Shown here one piece after another: positions 55,693-64,000 of a stretch of DNA of 64,000 nucleotides. The notes under the pieces were generated by a model. It did no database searches. It saw only the letters and a list, made by a program, of their open reading frames with translations, and was not told the origin of the DNA. The position numbers and the translations under genes were made by a program. Location: NCBI GenBank assembly GCA_017984755.1, contig JAGNYW010000011.1, forward strand, positions 20,205 through 84,204, given 5' to 3'. This DNA is from Methyloversatilis sp. (GTDB lineage: Bacteria; Pseudomonadota; Gammaproteobacteria; Burkholderiales; Rhodocyclaceae). Position 1 is the first letter of the stretch. Every line of letters begins with the position of its first letter.

Positions 55693-57957
55693 ATGAGCCA
55701 TGCCGCCGACGTTTCCTCCATGCCTCCGGATATGCCGGAGCACTGGCGCGCCGGGTTGGCAGAGCATGTCGATGCCGGCGAAACGGTCATTGCCTGGCTG
55801 GAGACCGATCTCGACGAGCGCCTGCAGTTCGGCCGGGGACTGCTGGCCCTGACCGCGCAGCGGCTGATCGCGACGTCACCCGGCGGCACTTGGCAGACCT
55901 GGCCGCTGGCTGCCGGTCAGCACATCCAGCATACCGACCACGCCGGCGTTGGCACGCTTGCACTGCATGATGCCGGCGCACGGCTCGCCGCGTGGCGCTA
56001 CACGCTGGCCCTGAACAGCGAAGCGCTGCGACTGGCCGACCAGCATGCGCGGCAGATCGAGCACCGACAGCATCCGGATCTCGCCGTCGAGGACGAAGAA
56101 GGCATCTGCCCGCGCTGCAAGGCGCCGCTGCCGCCGGACGACGACGAGTGCCCGCTGTGCGATCAGGTGACGTCGAGGCCGCCGTCGACCTGGGCGCTGC
56201 TGCGCCTGTGGCGCTTCGCCCGTCCGTATCGCGGCCGGCTGCTCGCCGGCTTCCTGCTGACGCTGGCCTCCACCGCTGCCAATCTGGTGCCGCCCTACCT
56301 CACCATTCCGCTGATGGACAAGGTGCTGATCCCGCACCAGACCGGCACGCCGATCACGGCAGCCGTTGTCTGGCCTTATCTGGCCGGCCTGTTCGGTGCC
56401 GCGCTGCTGGCGTGGGCGCTGGGCTGGGCGCGCACATATATATTGGCGCGGGTGTCCGAGCGCATCGGCGCCGACCTGCGCACCACGACCTTCGATCACC
56501 TGATGGGCCAGTCGCTGGAGTATTTCGGCGGCAAGCGCACCGGCGACCTGATGGCACGCATCGGTGCCGAGACCGACCGCATCAACGTGTTCCTGTCGCT
56601 GCACCTGCTCGATTTCGCGACCGATGTGCTGATGATCCTGATGACCTCGGTCATCCTGTTCTCGATCAATCCCTGGCTGGCGCTGGTCACGCTGCTCCCG
56701 CTGCCCTTCATCGCCTGGATGATCCATACCGTGCGCGACCGGCTGCGCACCGGCTTCGAGAAGGTCGACCGCATCTGGGGCGAAGTGACCAATGTGCTGG
56801 CCGACACGATTCCGGGCATCCGCGTGGTCAAGGCCTTCGCGCAGGAAAGGCGCGAATCGGCGCGTTTTGCCGCCGCCAACCGGCGCAACCTGGAAACCAA
56901 TGACCGCGTGAATCGCGTGTGGTCGCTGTTCGGTCCGACGGTGACGCTGCTGACCGAAGTCGGCCTGCTGTTCGTCTGGGGCTTCGGCATCTGGCAGGTC
57001 GGCAACGACCACATCACGGTCGGCGTGCTGACCGCCTTCATCGCCTACATCAGCCGTTTCTACCTGCGGCTGGATTCGATGAGCCGCATCGTATCGGTGA
57101 CGCAGAAGGCGGCTGCAGGCGCCAAGCGCATATTCGACATTCTCGACCATGCGTCCAGCGTGCCCGAGCCGGCGCGGCCGGTGCACCTGGAACGGGTCGA
57201 AGGCCGCATCGAACTGCGCGGCGTCGCCTTCCGCTACGGCAACCGGGCGGTGCTGCGCGGCGTCGATCTCGACATCGCGCCGGGCGAATTCATCGGCCTC
57301 GTCGGCCACAGCGGTTCAGGGAAGAGCACGCTGGTGAACCTGATCAACCGCTTCTACGACGTGTCCGGCGGCAGCATCCGCATCGACGGCACCGACATCC
57401 GCTCGCTGCCGGTCGTCGAGTACCGCCGCCACATCGGTCTGGTGCTGCAGGAGCCCTTCCTGTTCTTCGGCACCATCGCCGACAACATCGCCTACGGCAA
57501 GCCCGACGCCTCACGCGCCGAAATCATCGCCGCCGCGCGCGCCGCGCATGCGCATGAATTCATCCTGCGCCTGCCGCACGGCTACGATTCGATGGTGGGT
57601 GAGCGTGGCCAGACCCTGTCGGGTGGCGAGCGTCAGCGCATTTCGATCGCGCGTGCGCTGCTCATCAATCCGCGCATCCTCATCCTCGACGAAGCGACAT
57701 CCTCGGTCGATACCGCAACCGAAAAGGAAATCCAGCGTGCGCTCGACAATCTGGTGCAGGGGCGCACGACCATCGCGATCGCGCACCGACTCAGCACGCT
57801 GCGCCGTGCCGATCGTCTGGTCGTGCTCGACCGTGGCCAGATCGTCGAGGTCGGCCGGCACGAGGACCTGATGGCGCGCGAAGGTCACTACTACCGGCTC
57901 TATCAGGCGCAGCAGCGTCTGGCCGAAGCCGACGCCGCCGAAGGAGCGCAGCCGTGA
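55693..57957 (+). CDS. Cyanophycin-associated ABC transporter (permease-ATPase fusion)
   Basis: A 754-residue half-transporter of the exporter type. Residues 1-125 form an unusual N-terminal domain with a PH-like pattern (ALTAQRLIATSP), followed by a zinc ribbon with Cys 139, 142, 153 and 156. Then six membrane helices (about 175-460) and an ATPase domain with Walker A GHSGSGKST (about 538), LSGGERQR and LILDEATSSVD. It is divergent from the two cphA-type genes and overlaps the DUF1854 gene. This ABC/DUF1854 pair is known to accompany cyanophycin genes; substrate is not established. Confidence 0.85.
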   Translation: MSHAADVSSMPPDMPEHWRAGLAEHVDAGETVIAWLETDLDERLQFGRGLLALTAQRLIATSPGGTWQTWPLAAGQHIQHTDHAGVGTLALHDAGARLAAWRYTLALNSEALRLADQHARQIEHRQHPDLAVEDEEGICPRCKAPLPPDDDECPLCDQVTSRPPSTWALLRLWRFARPYRGRLLAGFLLTLASTAANLVPPYLTIPLMDKVLIPHQTGTPITAAVVWPYLAGLFGAALLAWALGWARTYILARVSERIGADLRTTTFDHLMGQSLEYFGGKRTGDLMARIGAETDRINVFLSLHLLDFATDVLMILMTSVILFSINPWLALVTLLPLPFIAWMIHTVRDRLRTGFEKVDRIWGEVTNVLADTIPGIRVVKAFAQERRESARFAAANRRNLETNDRVNRVWSLFGPTVTLLTEVGLLFVWGFGIWQVGNDHITVGVLTAFIAYISRFYLRLDSMSRIVSVTQKAAAGAKRIFDILDHASSVPEPARPVHLERVEGRIELRGVAFRYGNRAVLRGVDLDIAPGEFIGLVGHSGSGKSTLVNLINRFYDVSGGSIRIDGTDIRSLPVVEYRRHIGLVLQEPFLFFGTIADNIAYGKPDASRAEIIAAARAAHAHEFILRLPHGYDSMVGERGQTLSGGERQRISIARALLINPRILILDEATSSVDTATEKEIQRALDNLVQGRTTIAIAHRLSTLRRADRLVVLDRGQIVEVGRHEDLMAREGHYYRLYQAQQRLAEADAAEGAQP

Positions 57958-58415
57958 CGATCTCCATCCAGCGCGATGTGCATGGCCAGCTGGTGCTGAC
58001 CGATGACGGCGGTGCAAGCCACGCCGGCGTGCTGCCGGTGCGTGCCTTTCCTCTTTCGGCGCCGGGTGAAGGCGTGGCGCTGATGTCGGCCGACGGCCAT
58101 GAACTGGCCTGGTTCGACACGCTGGCGTCGCTCGACGCGGGCAGCCGCGCGGTGATCGAGGGCGAACTGGCGCGGCGGGAGTTCATGCCGGTCATCCGCT
58201 GCATCCGCGGCGTATCGAGCTTTTCCACGCCGTGCGAATGGGACATCGACACCGATCGCGGCCCGACCCGATTCACGCTGCGCAGCGAAGACGACATCAG
58301 GCGCCTGTCACCACAGCGCCTGCTGGTCACCGACAGCCACGGCATTCACTATGAAGTAACCGACCTGAAGGCGCTCGACCGGTCGAGCCGGCGCGTTCTC
58401 GACCGCTTTCTCTGA
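57954..58415 (+). CDS. DUF1854 family protein
   Basis: A 153-residue soluble protein whose body matches DUF1854: RCIRGVSSFSTPCEWDIDTDRGPTRF (core CEWDIDTDRGPT), then LRSEDDIRRL and the C-terminal LVTDSHGIHYEVTDLKALDRSSRRVLDRFL. Its ATG overlaps the ABC transporter stop by 4 bases, so the two are made together, probably as partner of the transporter's N-terminal domain. Function unknown. Confidence 0.88.
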   Translation: MTISIQRDVHGQLVLTDDGGASHAGVLPVRAFPLSAPGEGVALMSADGHELAWFDTLASLDAGSRAVIEGELARREFMPVIRCIRGVSSFSTPCEWDIDTDRGPTRFTLRSEDDIRRLSPQRLLVTDSHGIHYEVTDLKALDRSSRRVLDRFL

Positions 58416-58505
58416 TCGCCGTGCCGGTGGGTTGCGGTTCTGACTGAACCTCATTCGGTTCATCCGGGCGATGGCGCGTGCAAGGTCGAATTTTTGCAGC
58501 CGTCC

Positions 58506-58535
58506 TTTAAACATACAAGAATGTATGTTTATAAT
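58506..58535 (+). promoter_or_regulatory. Sigma-70 promoter of the RND operon
   Basis: A perfect TATAAT (58530-58535), with TTTAAA 18 bases upstream as a moderate -35. The start would lie near 58542, giving a leader of about 75 bases before the adaptor gene. The operator lies entirely between and on these boxes, so repressor binding should block polymerase. Confidence 0.65.
58508..58531 (+). promoter_or_regulatory. Perfect operator-like palindrome overlapping the RND promoter
   Basis: TAAACATACA and TGTATGTTTA form a perfect 10-bp inverted repeat with a 4-base spacer (AGAA). ACATACA...TGTATGT half-sites resemble those bound by AcrR/TtgR-like TetR repressors of RND pumps. The right arm overlaps the -10 box. 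Confidence 0.75.
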
Positions 58536-58617
58536 CGCTGCATGTTCGTGCGCTGTCGTGCGTGCCATAAAAATACCGGATGCAGCTCAGGCTGCACCTC
58601 ATACCCCGGGGTGAATC

Positions 58618-59844
58618 ATGGATACAGGAACAGGGCTGCGTCGCGCGGCCGGTCTGATCGGCGCAGCCGCACTGGCGCTCGCGCTTTCGGCTTGCGGTGA
58701 CAAGGCGGGTGCGCCCGGGGCGGGCAACGGCGGCATGCCGCCGGCGTCGGTCAAGGTGATCGAAGTGACCGCGCGCGAAGTGCCGGTGCACTTCGATTAC
58801 GTGGGCCAGGTGGCCGGTTCGCGCGACATCGAAGTGCATGCGCGGGTGAACGGCATCGTCGAAAAGCGGCTGTACGAAGAAGGCCAGCGCATCAGGGAGG
58901 GGCAGGTGATGTATCGGCTCGATGCGGCGCCGTACCGCGCGCGCGTCGCTGCCGCCGATGCCCAGCTTGATCAGGCGAAGGCGCAGCTGGCGCAGGCGGA
59001 ACGCGAATATGCCCGCATCAAGCCGCTGGCCGATGCCGAAGCGGCCAGCCGCAAGGATGCCGACGATGCGCAGTCGCAGCGTGATCTGGCGCGTGCCGCG
59101 GTGAAGGCAGCCGAGGCACAGTTGCAGACGGCGCGCATCGATCTCGGCTACACCGAAGTGCGGGCGCCACTCGGCGGCGTTGCCGGCCGAGCGCTGAAGG
59201 TCGAAGGCAGTCTTGCGGTTGCCGGCATGGACAGCCTGCTCACCACGCTGGCGCAGACCGATCCGGCCTACGTGAATTTCGGTGTGGGCGAAGCCGAATA
59301 CCTGCGTACCCGCGACGAGATCGCCAGCGGTTCGCTGAAACTCGATCCCGCTGGCTTCCTGGTGAAGATCACCGGCTCCGATGGCGCCGAATTCCCGCGC
59401 AGCGGCCGCCTCGGCTTCGAGGACTACAAGGCCGACACCAGCACCGGATCGTTTGCGTTGCGCGCCACCTTCCGGAATGCCGACAGCAGGCTGTCGCCGG
59501 GCCAGTTCGTGCGCGTGCGGCTGTCCGGCGTCAGCCGGCCCGATGCCATCGCCGTGCCGCAGCGTGCGGTGCTCGACAGCCCGAACGGCAAGTTCGTCTA
59601 TGTGATTGCGGAAGCCGACGGCAAGATGCTGGCGCAGCCGCGGCCGGTCAAGCTCGGCGAATGGGCGCAGCTCGAAGGTGCCCTGGGCAATGCCTGGGTG
59701 ATCCGCGACGGGCTCAAGCCGGGAGATCGCGTGGTCATCGAAGGCACGGCGCGCATTTTCGTCCCCGGCTCGCCGGTCACCATCGATGACGGCCAGGCAA
59801 CCGCGGGCGCCGCCGGTGGTGCCCCGGCCGCGCCGCCGAAATAA
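58618..59844 (+). CDS. RND efflux periplasmic adaptor (AcrA/MexA family)
   Basis: A 408-residue membrane-fusion lipoprotein. Lipobox LSAC, Cys at residue 26. The lipoyl half (HARVNGIVEKRLYEEGQRIREGQVMYRLD), a coiled-coil hairpin (about 105-170), the second lipoyl half (IDLGYTEVRAPLGGVAG) and a beta-barrel follow in order. It joins the inner-membrane pump to the outer-membrane channel. First gene of a three-gene operon, 11 bases from the pump gene. Confidence 0.95.
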   Translation: MDTGTGLRRAAGLIGAAALALALSACGDKAGAPGAGNGGMPPASVKVIEVTAREVPVHFDYVGQVAGSRDIEVHARVNGIVEKRLYEEGQRIREGQVMYRLDAAPYRARVAAADAQLDQAKAQLAQAEREYARIKPLADAEAASRKDADDAQSQRDLARAAVKAAEAQLQTARIDLGYTEVRAPLGGVAGRALKVEGSLAVAGMDSLLTTLAQTDPAYVNFGVGEAEYLRTRDEIASGSLKLDPAGFLVKITGSDGAEFPRSGRLGFEDYKADTSTGSFALRATFRNADSRLSPGQFVRVRLSGVSRPDAIAVPQRAVLDSPNGKFVYVIAEADGKMLAQPRPVKLGEWAQLEGALGNAWVIRDGLKPGDRVVIEGTARIFVPGSPVTIDDGQATAGAAGGAPAAPPK

Positions 59845-59855
59845 GGAGCGCCCCG

Positions 59856-62800
59856 ATGTTTTCGCGCTTCTTCATCGACCGGCCGATCTTCGCCTTCGTC
59901 ATCTCCATCCTGCTGGTGCTTGCAGGTCTCGCCGCCATGCGCGCGCTGCCGATCGCGCAGTACCCGGAAATCGCGCCGCCAGTGGTCACCGTGCGTGCCA
60001 TCTATCCGGGTGCATCGGCGGAAACCATTGCCCAGACCGTCGCGGCGCCGCTGGAGAACGTCATCACCGGCGTGGAAGGCATGATGTACATGCAGTCCAC
60101 CTCGACCTCGAACGGCGTGGTGGAAATCCAGGTCACCTTCGAAATCGGCGCCGATCCGGATCAGGCGGCGGTCAATGTGAACAACCGGGTCAAGCAGGCG
60201 GATGCGCGGCTGCCCGAAGAAGTGCGGCGGCAGGGCGTGACGGTGGAGAAGGGCTCGTCGGCCTTCCTGCTGGTGCTGGCCTTCTACTCGCCGGAAGGCA
60301 AGTACGACGACCTGTACACGTCGAATTACGTGACCCTGAACGTGCTGGACAACATCAAGAAGATCCCCGGCACGACCAACGTGCAGATCTTCGGCGCCAA
60401 GGATTACGCCATGCGAATCTGGGTGCGCCCGGACCGCATGACCCAGCTGGGCGTCACGGTGCCTGAAGTAGCCGCTGCGCTGCGCGAGCAGAACGCGCAG
60501 TTCGCGGTCGGCAAGATCGGCCAGTCGCCGACCGGCGGCGGTCAGGACATGGTCTACACGATCACCACCCAGGGTCGTCTGTCCACCGTCGACGAATTCG
60601 AGAACATCATCCTGCGTTCGAACGCCGACGGTTCGAAGCTGCGCCTGCGCGATGTGGCACGCATCGAACTGGGTTCCAGGGACAACGATTTCAACGGCAC
60701 CTACAACGGCAGGCAGGCGGTGCTGATGGGCATCTTCCTGCAGCCTGGTGCCAACGCGCTCGACGTCGCCAGGGAAGCCAAGGCGGCGATCACCGACATG
60801 GCGGCGCGCTTTCCGCCCGGCATGACCTACGCCATTCCGTACGACACCACGCGTTTCGTCGAAGTGTCGATCACCGAGGTGGTGAAGACGCTGGGTGAAG
60901 CGATGATCCTGGTGTTCATCGTGGTGTTCGTGTTCCTGCAGAACTGGCGCGCCACGCTGATTCCGCTGCTGGCGGTGCCGGTGTCGCTGCTCGGCACCTT
61001 CGCCGGCCTGCATGTGCTCGGCTATTCGATCAACACGCTCACGCTGTTCGGCATGGTGCTGGCCATCGGCATCGTGGTCGATGATGCGATCGTGGTGCTG
61101 GAGAACGTCGAACGCATCATGCACGAGCAGCAGATGATGGCGCGCGACGCGGCCATTCAGGCGATGCAGGAGGTGACCGGCCCGGTCATCGCCATCGTGC
61201 TGGTGCTGACGGCCGTGTTCGTGCCGATCGCCTTTCTCGGAGGCCTGACGGGCGAGCTGTACCGGCAGTTCGCGGTCACGATCGCCATTGCGGTCGTGCT
61301 GTCCGGCGTGGTCGCGCTGACCATGACGCCCGCCCTCTGCGTGGCCTTGCTGAAGAATGAGCACAAGAGCAAGGCGCGCATCTTCCTGTGGTTCAACGAC
61401 TGGTTCACGCGCGTCACGCACCGCTACACCGGCGCCGTGACCTGGATGATCCGCCGCTCGACGGTCGGCGTTCTGCTGTTCATCGGCATGGTGGCGATCA
61501 CCGCCGGCCTGTGGACCAAGACGCCCGGATCGCTGGTGCCGGACGAGGATCAGGGCTATTTCATCGTGGCGGTGTTCCTGCCCGACGGCGCCACGCTGGA
61601 ACGCACCGACAAGGTGGTCGCCGAAGTGATGAAGGCGATCCAGTCGAACGACGCCAACGAACACGTGATGGCGTTTTCCGGCATGGACTTCATCGGCGGC
61701 GGCTTCAAGAACAGCGCGGCCACCATCTTCGTCAGCCAGAAGCACTGGAATGAACGCAACATGACCACGCAGCAGCTGGTCGGCGAGGTGTTCGGCAGGA
61801 CGGCGGGCATCAAGGAGGCACTGGTGCTGGCCTTCAATCCGCCGGCGATCTTCGGGCTGGGCAACACCGGCGGCTTCGAGTTCTATCTGCAGAACCGCGG
61901 CGACGGCGGCACGAAGCGGCTGGTCGAGAACATGGGGGCGCTGGTCGGCGCATCGCATCAGAGCACGGTGCTGGCCGGTGGCCTGCAGACACTGTGGCGG
62001 CCGAATGCCCCGCAGCTTTACGTCGATGTCGACCGCGAACGCGCCAAGGCGCTCGGTGTGCCGCTGAACGATGCGTTCAACACGCTGGCCGGCACGCTGG
62101 GTACCTTCTACGTGAACGACTTCAACAAGTTCGGCCGCGTGTGGCAGGTGCTGATGTCGGCCGAAAGCCAGTACCGCCGTTCACCGGAAGACATCGGCCG
62201 CCTGTACGTGAAGAACACGGCCGGCGACATGGTGCCGGTGTCGGCCTTCGCGAAGGTGGAATACAGCTCGGGCCCCGATACGGTGAACCGCTACAACAAC
62301 CTGCCTGCCGTGCGGCTGATGGGGCAGGCGGCACCGGGCCATTCGTCGGGTGAGGCGATTGCCGAAGTCGAGCGGCTGGTGAAGAACCTGCCCGCCGACA
62401 TGAGCTACGAGTGGACCGGGGCTGCCTTCCAGGAAAAGCGCGTATCGAGCGCGGCATCGGTGGCGCTGATCATGGCGGCGGTCATGGTGTTCCTGATCCT
62501 CGCAGCGCTTTACGAGAAGTGGTCGCTGCCGTTCTCGGTGCTGCTGGCCATGCCGTTCGGCATCTTCGGTGCGCTTATGGCGGTGTGGCTGCGCGGCATG
62601 ACCAACGACGTGTACTTCCAGATCGGTCTGGTCACGCTGCTCGGCCTGTCCGCGAAGAACGCCATCCTGATCGTCGAATACGCCGTGCTGAAGCATCAGG
62701 AAGGCTATCCGGTCGCCGCCGCGGCCATCGAGGCGGCGCGCCTGCGCCTGCGCCCCATCGTCATGACCTCGCTCGCCTTCATTCTCGGCGTGCTGCCGCT

Positions 62801-62996
62801 GGCCATTTCGACCGGCGCCGGCGCCGGTGCGCGCGTGTCGGTCGGCACCGGCGTCATCGGCGGCATGCTGGCCGCCACCTTCCTCGCCATCTTCTTCGTG
62901 CCGCTGTTCTACAAGCTCATCGTCGACCGCCGGCTGGCCACCCCGCCGGACGAAGTCGCACCCCCTCCGCCGGAGAATCCCTATGCGCCCCATTGA
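59856..62996 (+). CDS. RND multidrug efflux pump (AcrB/MexB, HAE1 family)
   Basis: A 1046-residue inner-membrane trimeric pump. Start MFSRFFIDRPIFAFVISILLVLAG is typical of HAE1. Proton-relay Asp pair is in helix 4 (GIVVDDAIVVLENVER, about 405-420); a Lys in helix 10 lies in GLSAKNAILIVEYA. Two large periplasmic loops (about 35-335 and 560-870). Driven by proton influx, it removes drugs, dyes or solvents; substrate range cannot be read. Confidence 0.96.
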   Translation: MFSRFFIDRPIFAFVISILLVLAGLAAMRALPIAQYPEIAPPVVTVRAIYPGASAETIAQTVAAPLENVITGVEGMMYMQSTSTSNGVVEIQVTFEIGADPDQAAVNVNNRVKQADARLPEEVRRQGVTVEKGSSAFLLVLAFYSPEGKYDDLYTSNYVTLNVLDNIKKIPGTTNVQIFGAKDYAMRIWVRPDRMTQLGVTVPEVAAALREQNAQFAVGKIGQSPTGGGQDMVYTITTQGRLSTVDEFENIILRSNADGSKLRLRDVARIELGSRDNDFNGTYNGRQAVLMGIFLQPGANALDVAREAKAAITDMAARFPPGMTYAIPYDTTRFVEVSITEVVKTLGEAMILVFIVVFVFLQNWRATLIPLLAVPVSLLGTFAGLHVLGYSINTLTLFGMVLAIGIVVDDAIVVLENVERIMHEQQMMARDAAIQAMQEVTGPVIAIVLVLTAVFVPIAFLGGLTGELYRQFAVTIAIAVVLSGVVALTMTPALCVALLKNEHKSKARIFLWFNDWFTRVTHRYTGAVTWMIRRSTVGVLLFIGMVAITAGLWTKTPGSLVPDEDQGYFIVAVFLPDGATLERTDKVVAEVMKAIQSNDANEHVMAFSGMDFIGGGFKNSAATIFVSQKHWNERNMTTQQLVGEVFGRTAGIKEALVLAFNPPAIFGLGNTGGFEFYLQNRGDGGTKRLVENMGALVGASHQSTVLAGGLQTLWRPNAPQLYVDVDRERAKALGVPLNDAFNTLAGTLGTFYVNDFNKFGRVWQVLMSAESQYRRSPEDIGRLYVKNTAGDMVPVSAFAKVEYSSGPDTVNRYNNLPAVRLMGQAAPGHSSGEAIAEVERLVKNLPADMSYEWTGAAFQEKRVSSAASVALIMAAVMVFLILAALYEKWSLPFSVLLAMPFGIFGALMAVWLRGMTNDVYFQIGLVTLLGLSAKNAILIVEYAVLKHQEGYPVAAAAIEAARLRLRPIVMTSLAFILGVLPLAISTGAGAGARVSVGTGVIGGMLAATFLAIFFVPLFYKLIVDRRLATPPDEVAPPPPENPYAPH

Positions 62997-64000
62997 CCCG
63001 ACGCGCCGCGGCGCGCTCGCCGCGCTGGTCGCTGCGGCCCTGCTGTCGGCCTGCTCTCTGATGCCCCGGCCAGCACCCGAACTGGATCTGCCGCAGCTGA
63101 CCGCGACCACGCCGGTCGAGCTCGACCGCTGGTGGGAAAGCTTCAGGGACCCGGTGCTGGACGGCCTGATCGCCGAAGCACTGAGCCGCAACGATGACGT
63201 GGTGATCGCTGCGCAGCGGGTGCAGGCGTCGCAGGCCACGCTCGACCTGGTACGCATCAACCGTCTGCCGGACGCCAGCCTGTCGCTGTCCGGCTCGCGC
63301 GCCCAGTCCAGCAACGAGCGTCCGATCCCGGGGCGCCCGCGTCAGTACAACACGGTGGTCGGCGGTTTCAACGCCTCGTATGAACTGGATCTGTTCGGCC
63401 GCCTGTCTGGCCAGCGCGATGTCGCCCGCCAGCAGCTGGCGGCCAGCCGTTATGCGCTGGAAGGTCTTCGGGCCTCGGTGACGGCGCAGGTTGCGCGCGC
63501 CTACTTCAGCCTGCGTGCACTCGATGCCGACGAAGCGCTGCTGACGCAGACCCTGAGTACGCGTGAATCCGCGCTGTCGCTGCGCGACAGGCAGTTCGCC
63601 GCCGGTGCGATCAGTCGCTACGATCTGGAAATCGCGCGCTCCGAGCGTGCCAGCGTCGCCGCGTCGCTGGCCGGCACGCGCAGCGCACGCGAACAGGCGG
63701 AAACCGCCTTGTCGGTGCTGCTTGGCCGAACGCCGCGCGAACTGGTCGAAAAGATGCCGGATCGCGGTCTGGCGCTGTCCTCGCTCGCCGTTCAGCCGGA
63801 AATCCCGTCCGGACTCACATCGGACCTGCTGGCGCGGCGTGCCGACGTGCGCGCCGCCGAAGCGAATCTCGCGGCCGCCAGCCTGAGCGTCGAAGTGGCG
63901 CGCACGCAGTGGTTCCCGACCATTTCGCTGACTGCGGCGCTGGGCGGCGAAAGCGCCTCGCTCGGCAATCTGCTGTCGTCGTCGGCGCGCACCTGGAACA
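62983..64000 (+). CDS. Outer-membrane efflux lipoprotein (OprM/NodT family), truncated at window end
   Basis: 339 residues are visible; the family is usually about 470. Lipobox LSAC, Cys at residue 24. Typical start of the TolC-like fold: WWESFRDPVLDGLIAEALSRNDDV, then YELDLFGRLSGQRD, and FAAGAISRYDLEIARSERAS. It starts 14 bases inside the end of the pump gene, behind GGAG. It is the channel for the tripartite pump. Confidence 0.94.
   Translation, partial: MRPIDPTRRGALAALVAAALLSACSLMPRPAPELDLPQLTATTPVELDRWWESFRDPVLDGLIAEALSRNDDVVIAAQRVQASQATLDLVRINRLPDASLSLSGSRAQSSNERPIPGRPRQYNTVVGGFNASYELDLFGRLSGQRDVARQQLAASRYALEGLRASVTAQVARAYFSLRALDADEALLTQTLSTRESALSLRDRQFAAGAISRYDLEIARSERASVAASLAGTRSAREQAETALSVLLGRTPRELVEKMPDRGLALSSLAVQPEIPSGLTSDLLARRADVRAAEANLAAASLSVEVARTQWFPTISLTAALGGESASLGNLLSSSARTWN

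Noticed and set aside
59598-61958. A very long open frame (786 codons) antisense to the RND pump
   Set aside because: Its product is His/Arg/Asp-rich without family motifs, and the + strand coding is certain. Long antisense frames are expected from high GC at third positions.

Overview
The window is about 64 kb of dense, high-GC chromosomal DNA from a flagellated, Gram-negative betaproteobacterium. This follows from the lipoprotein and outer-membrane genes, sigma-54 and sigma-28 flagellar control, the truA-trpFBA-accD-folC-cvpA-purF-metZ order, FimV, and a tandem cyanophycin synthetase pair. The gene order and protein character fit the Rhodocyclales, perhaps near Methyloversatilis; that is inference without a database search.

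Layout. 1-16.2 kb is a flagellar block: the end of flhG, then fliA, motC and motD; a leftward flgM-flgN pair and flgA; and rightward flgBCDEFGHIJ and flgKL, with good sigma-54 promoters before flgB and flgK. 16.2-25.4 kb holds a lipoprotein, an MFS carrier, the leucine genes leuC-(entericidin)-leuD-leuB, asd and fimV. 25.5-37.4 kb is a long biosynthetic run: a small ECF-T-like membrane protein, truA, trpF, trpB, trpA, accD, folC, a SPOR protein, cvpA and purF, then metZ behind a SAM-II-type riboswitch, ispD and ispF. 37.4-40.8 kb is an irregular segment with two unknown small coupled genes, a locally AT-rich gap, an SDR oxidoreductase and a solitary Mrr endonuclease. 40.8-45.7 kb is a leftward set: mltB and a MoxR/DUF58/transglutaminase operon. 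45.8-50.7 kb holds an HDAC-like deacetylase, dapA-bamC, cobA and a TetR regulator. 50.7-58.4 kb is a cyanophycin locus: two leftward CphA-type synthetases, one lacking the last Mur-ligase domain, divergent from an ABC transporter with a zinc-ribbon N-terminus and a DUF1854 protein. 58.4-64 kb is an RND efflux operon (adaptor, pump, truncated outer-membrane factor) behind a perfect operator-like palindrome.

Most striking non-coding features: (1) the metZ leader, which combines a SAM-II aptamer core with an extra hairpin, a 9-nt antiterminator repeat and a perfect 14-bp terminator; (2) heptanucleotide repeat arrays around dapA-bamC, one of which codes the end of CobA; (3) sigma-54 promoters of flgB and flgK, the first so close to its gene that the mRNA would be almost leaderless; (4) the RND operator. 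No tRNA, rRNA, CRISPR array, insertion sequence or prophage was seen.
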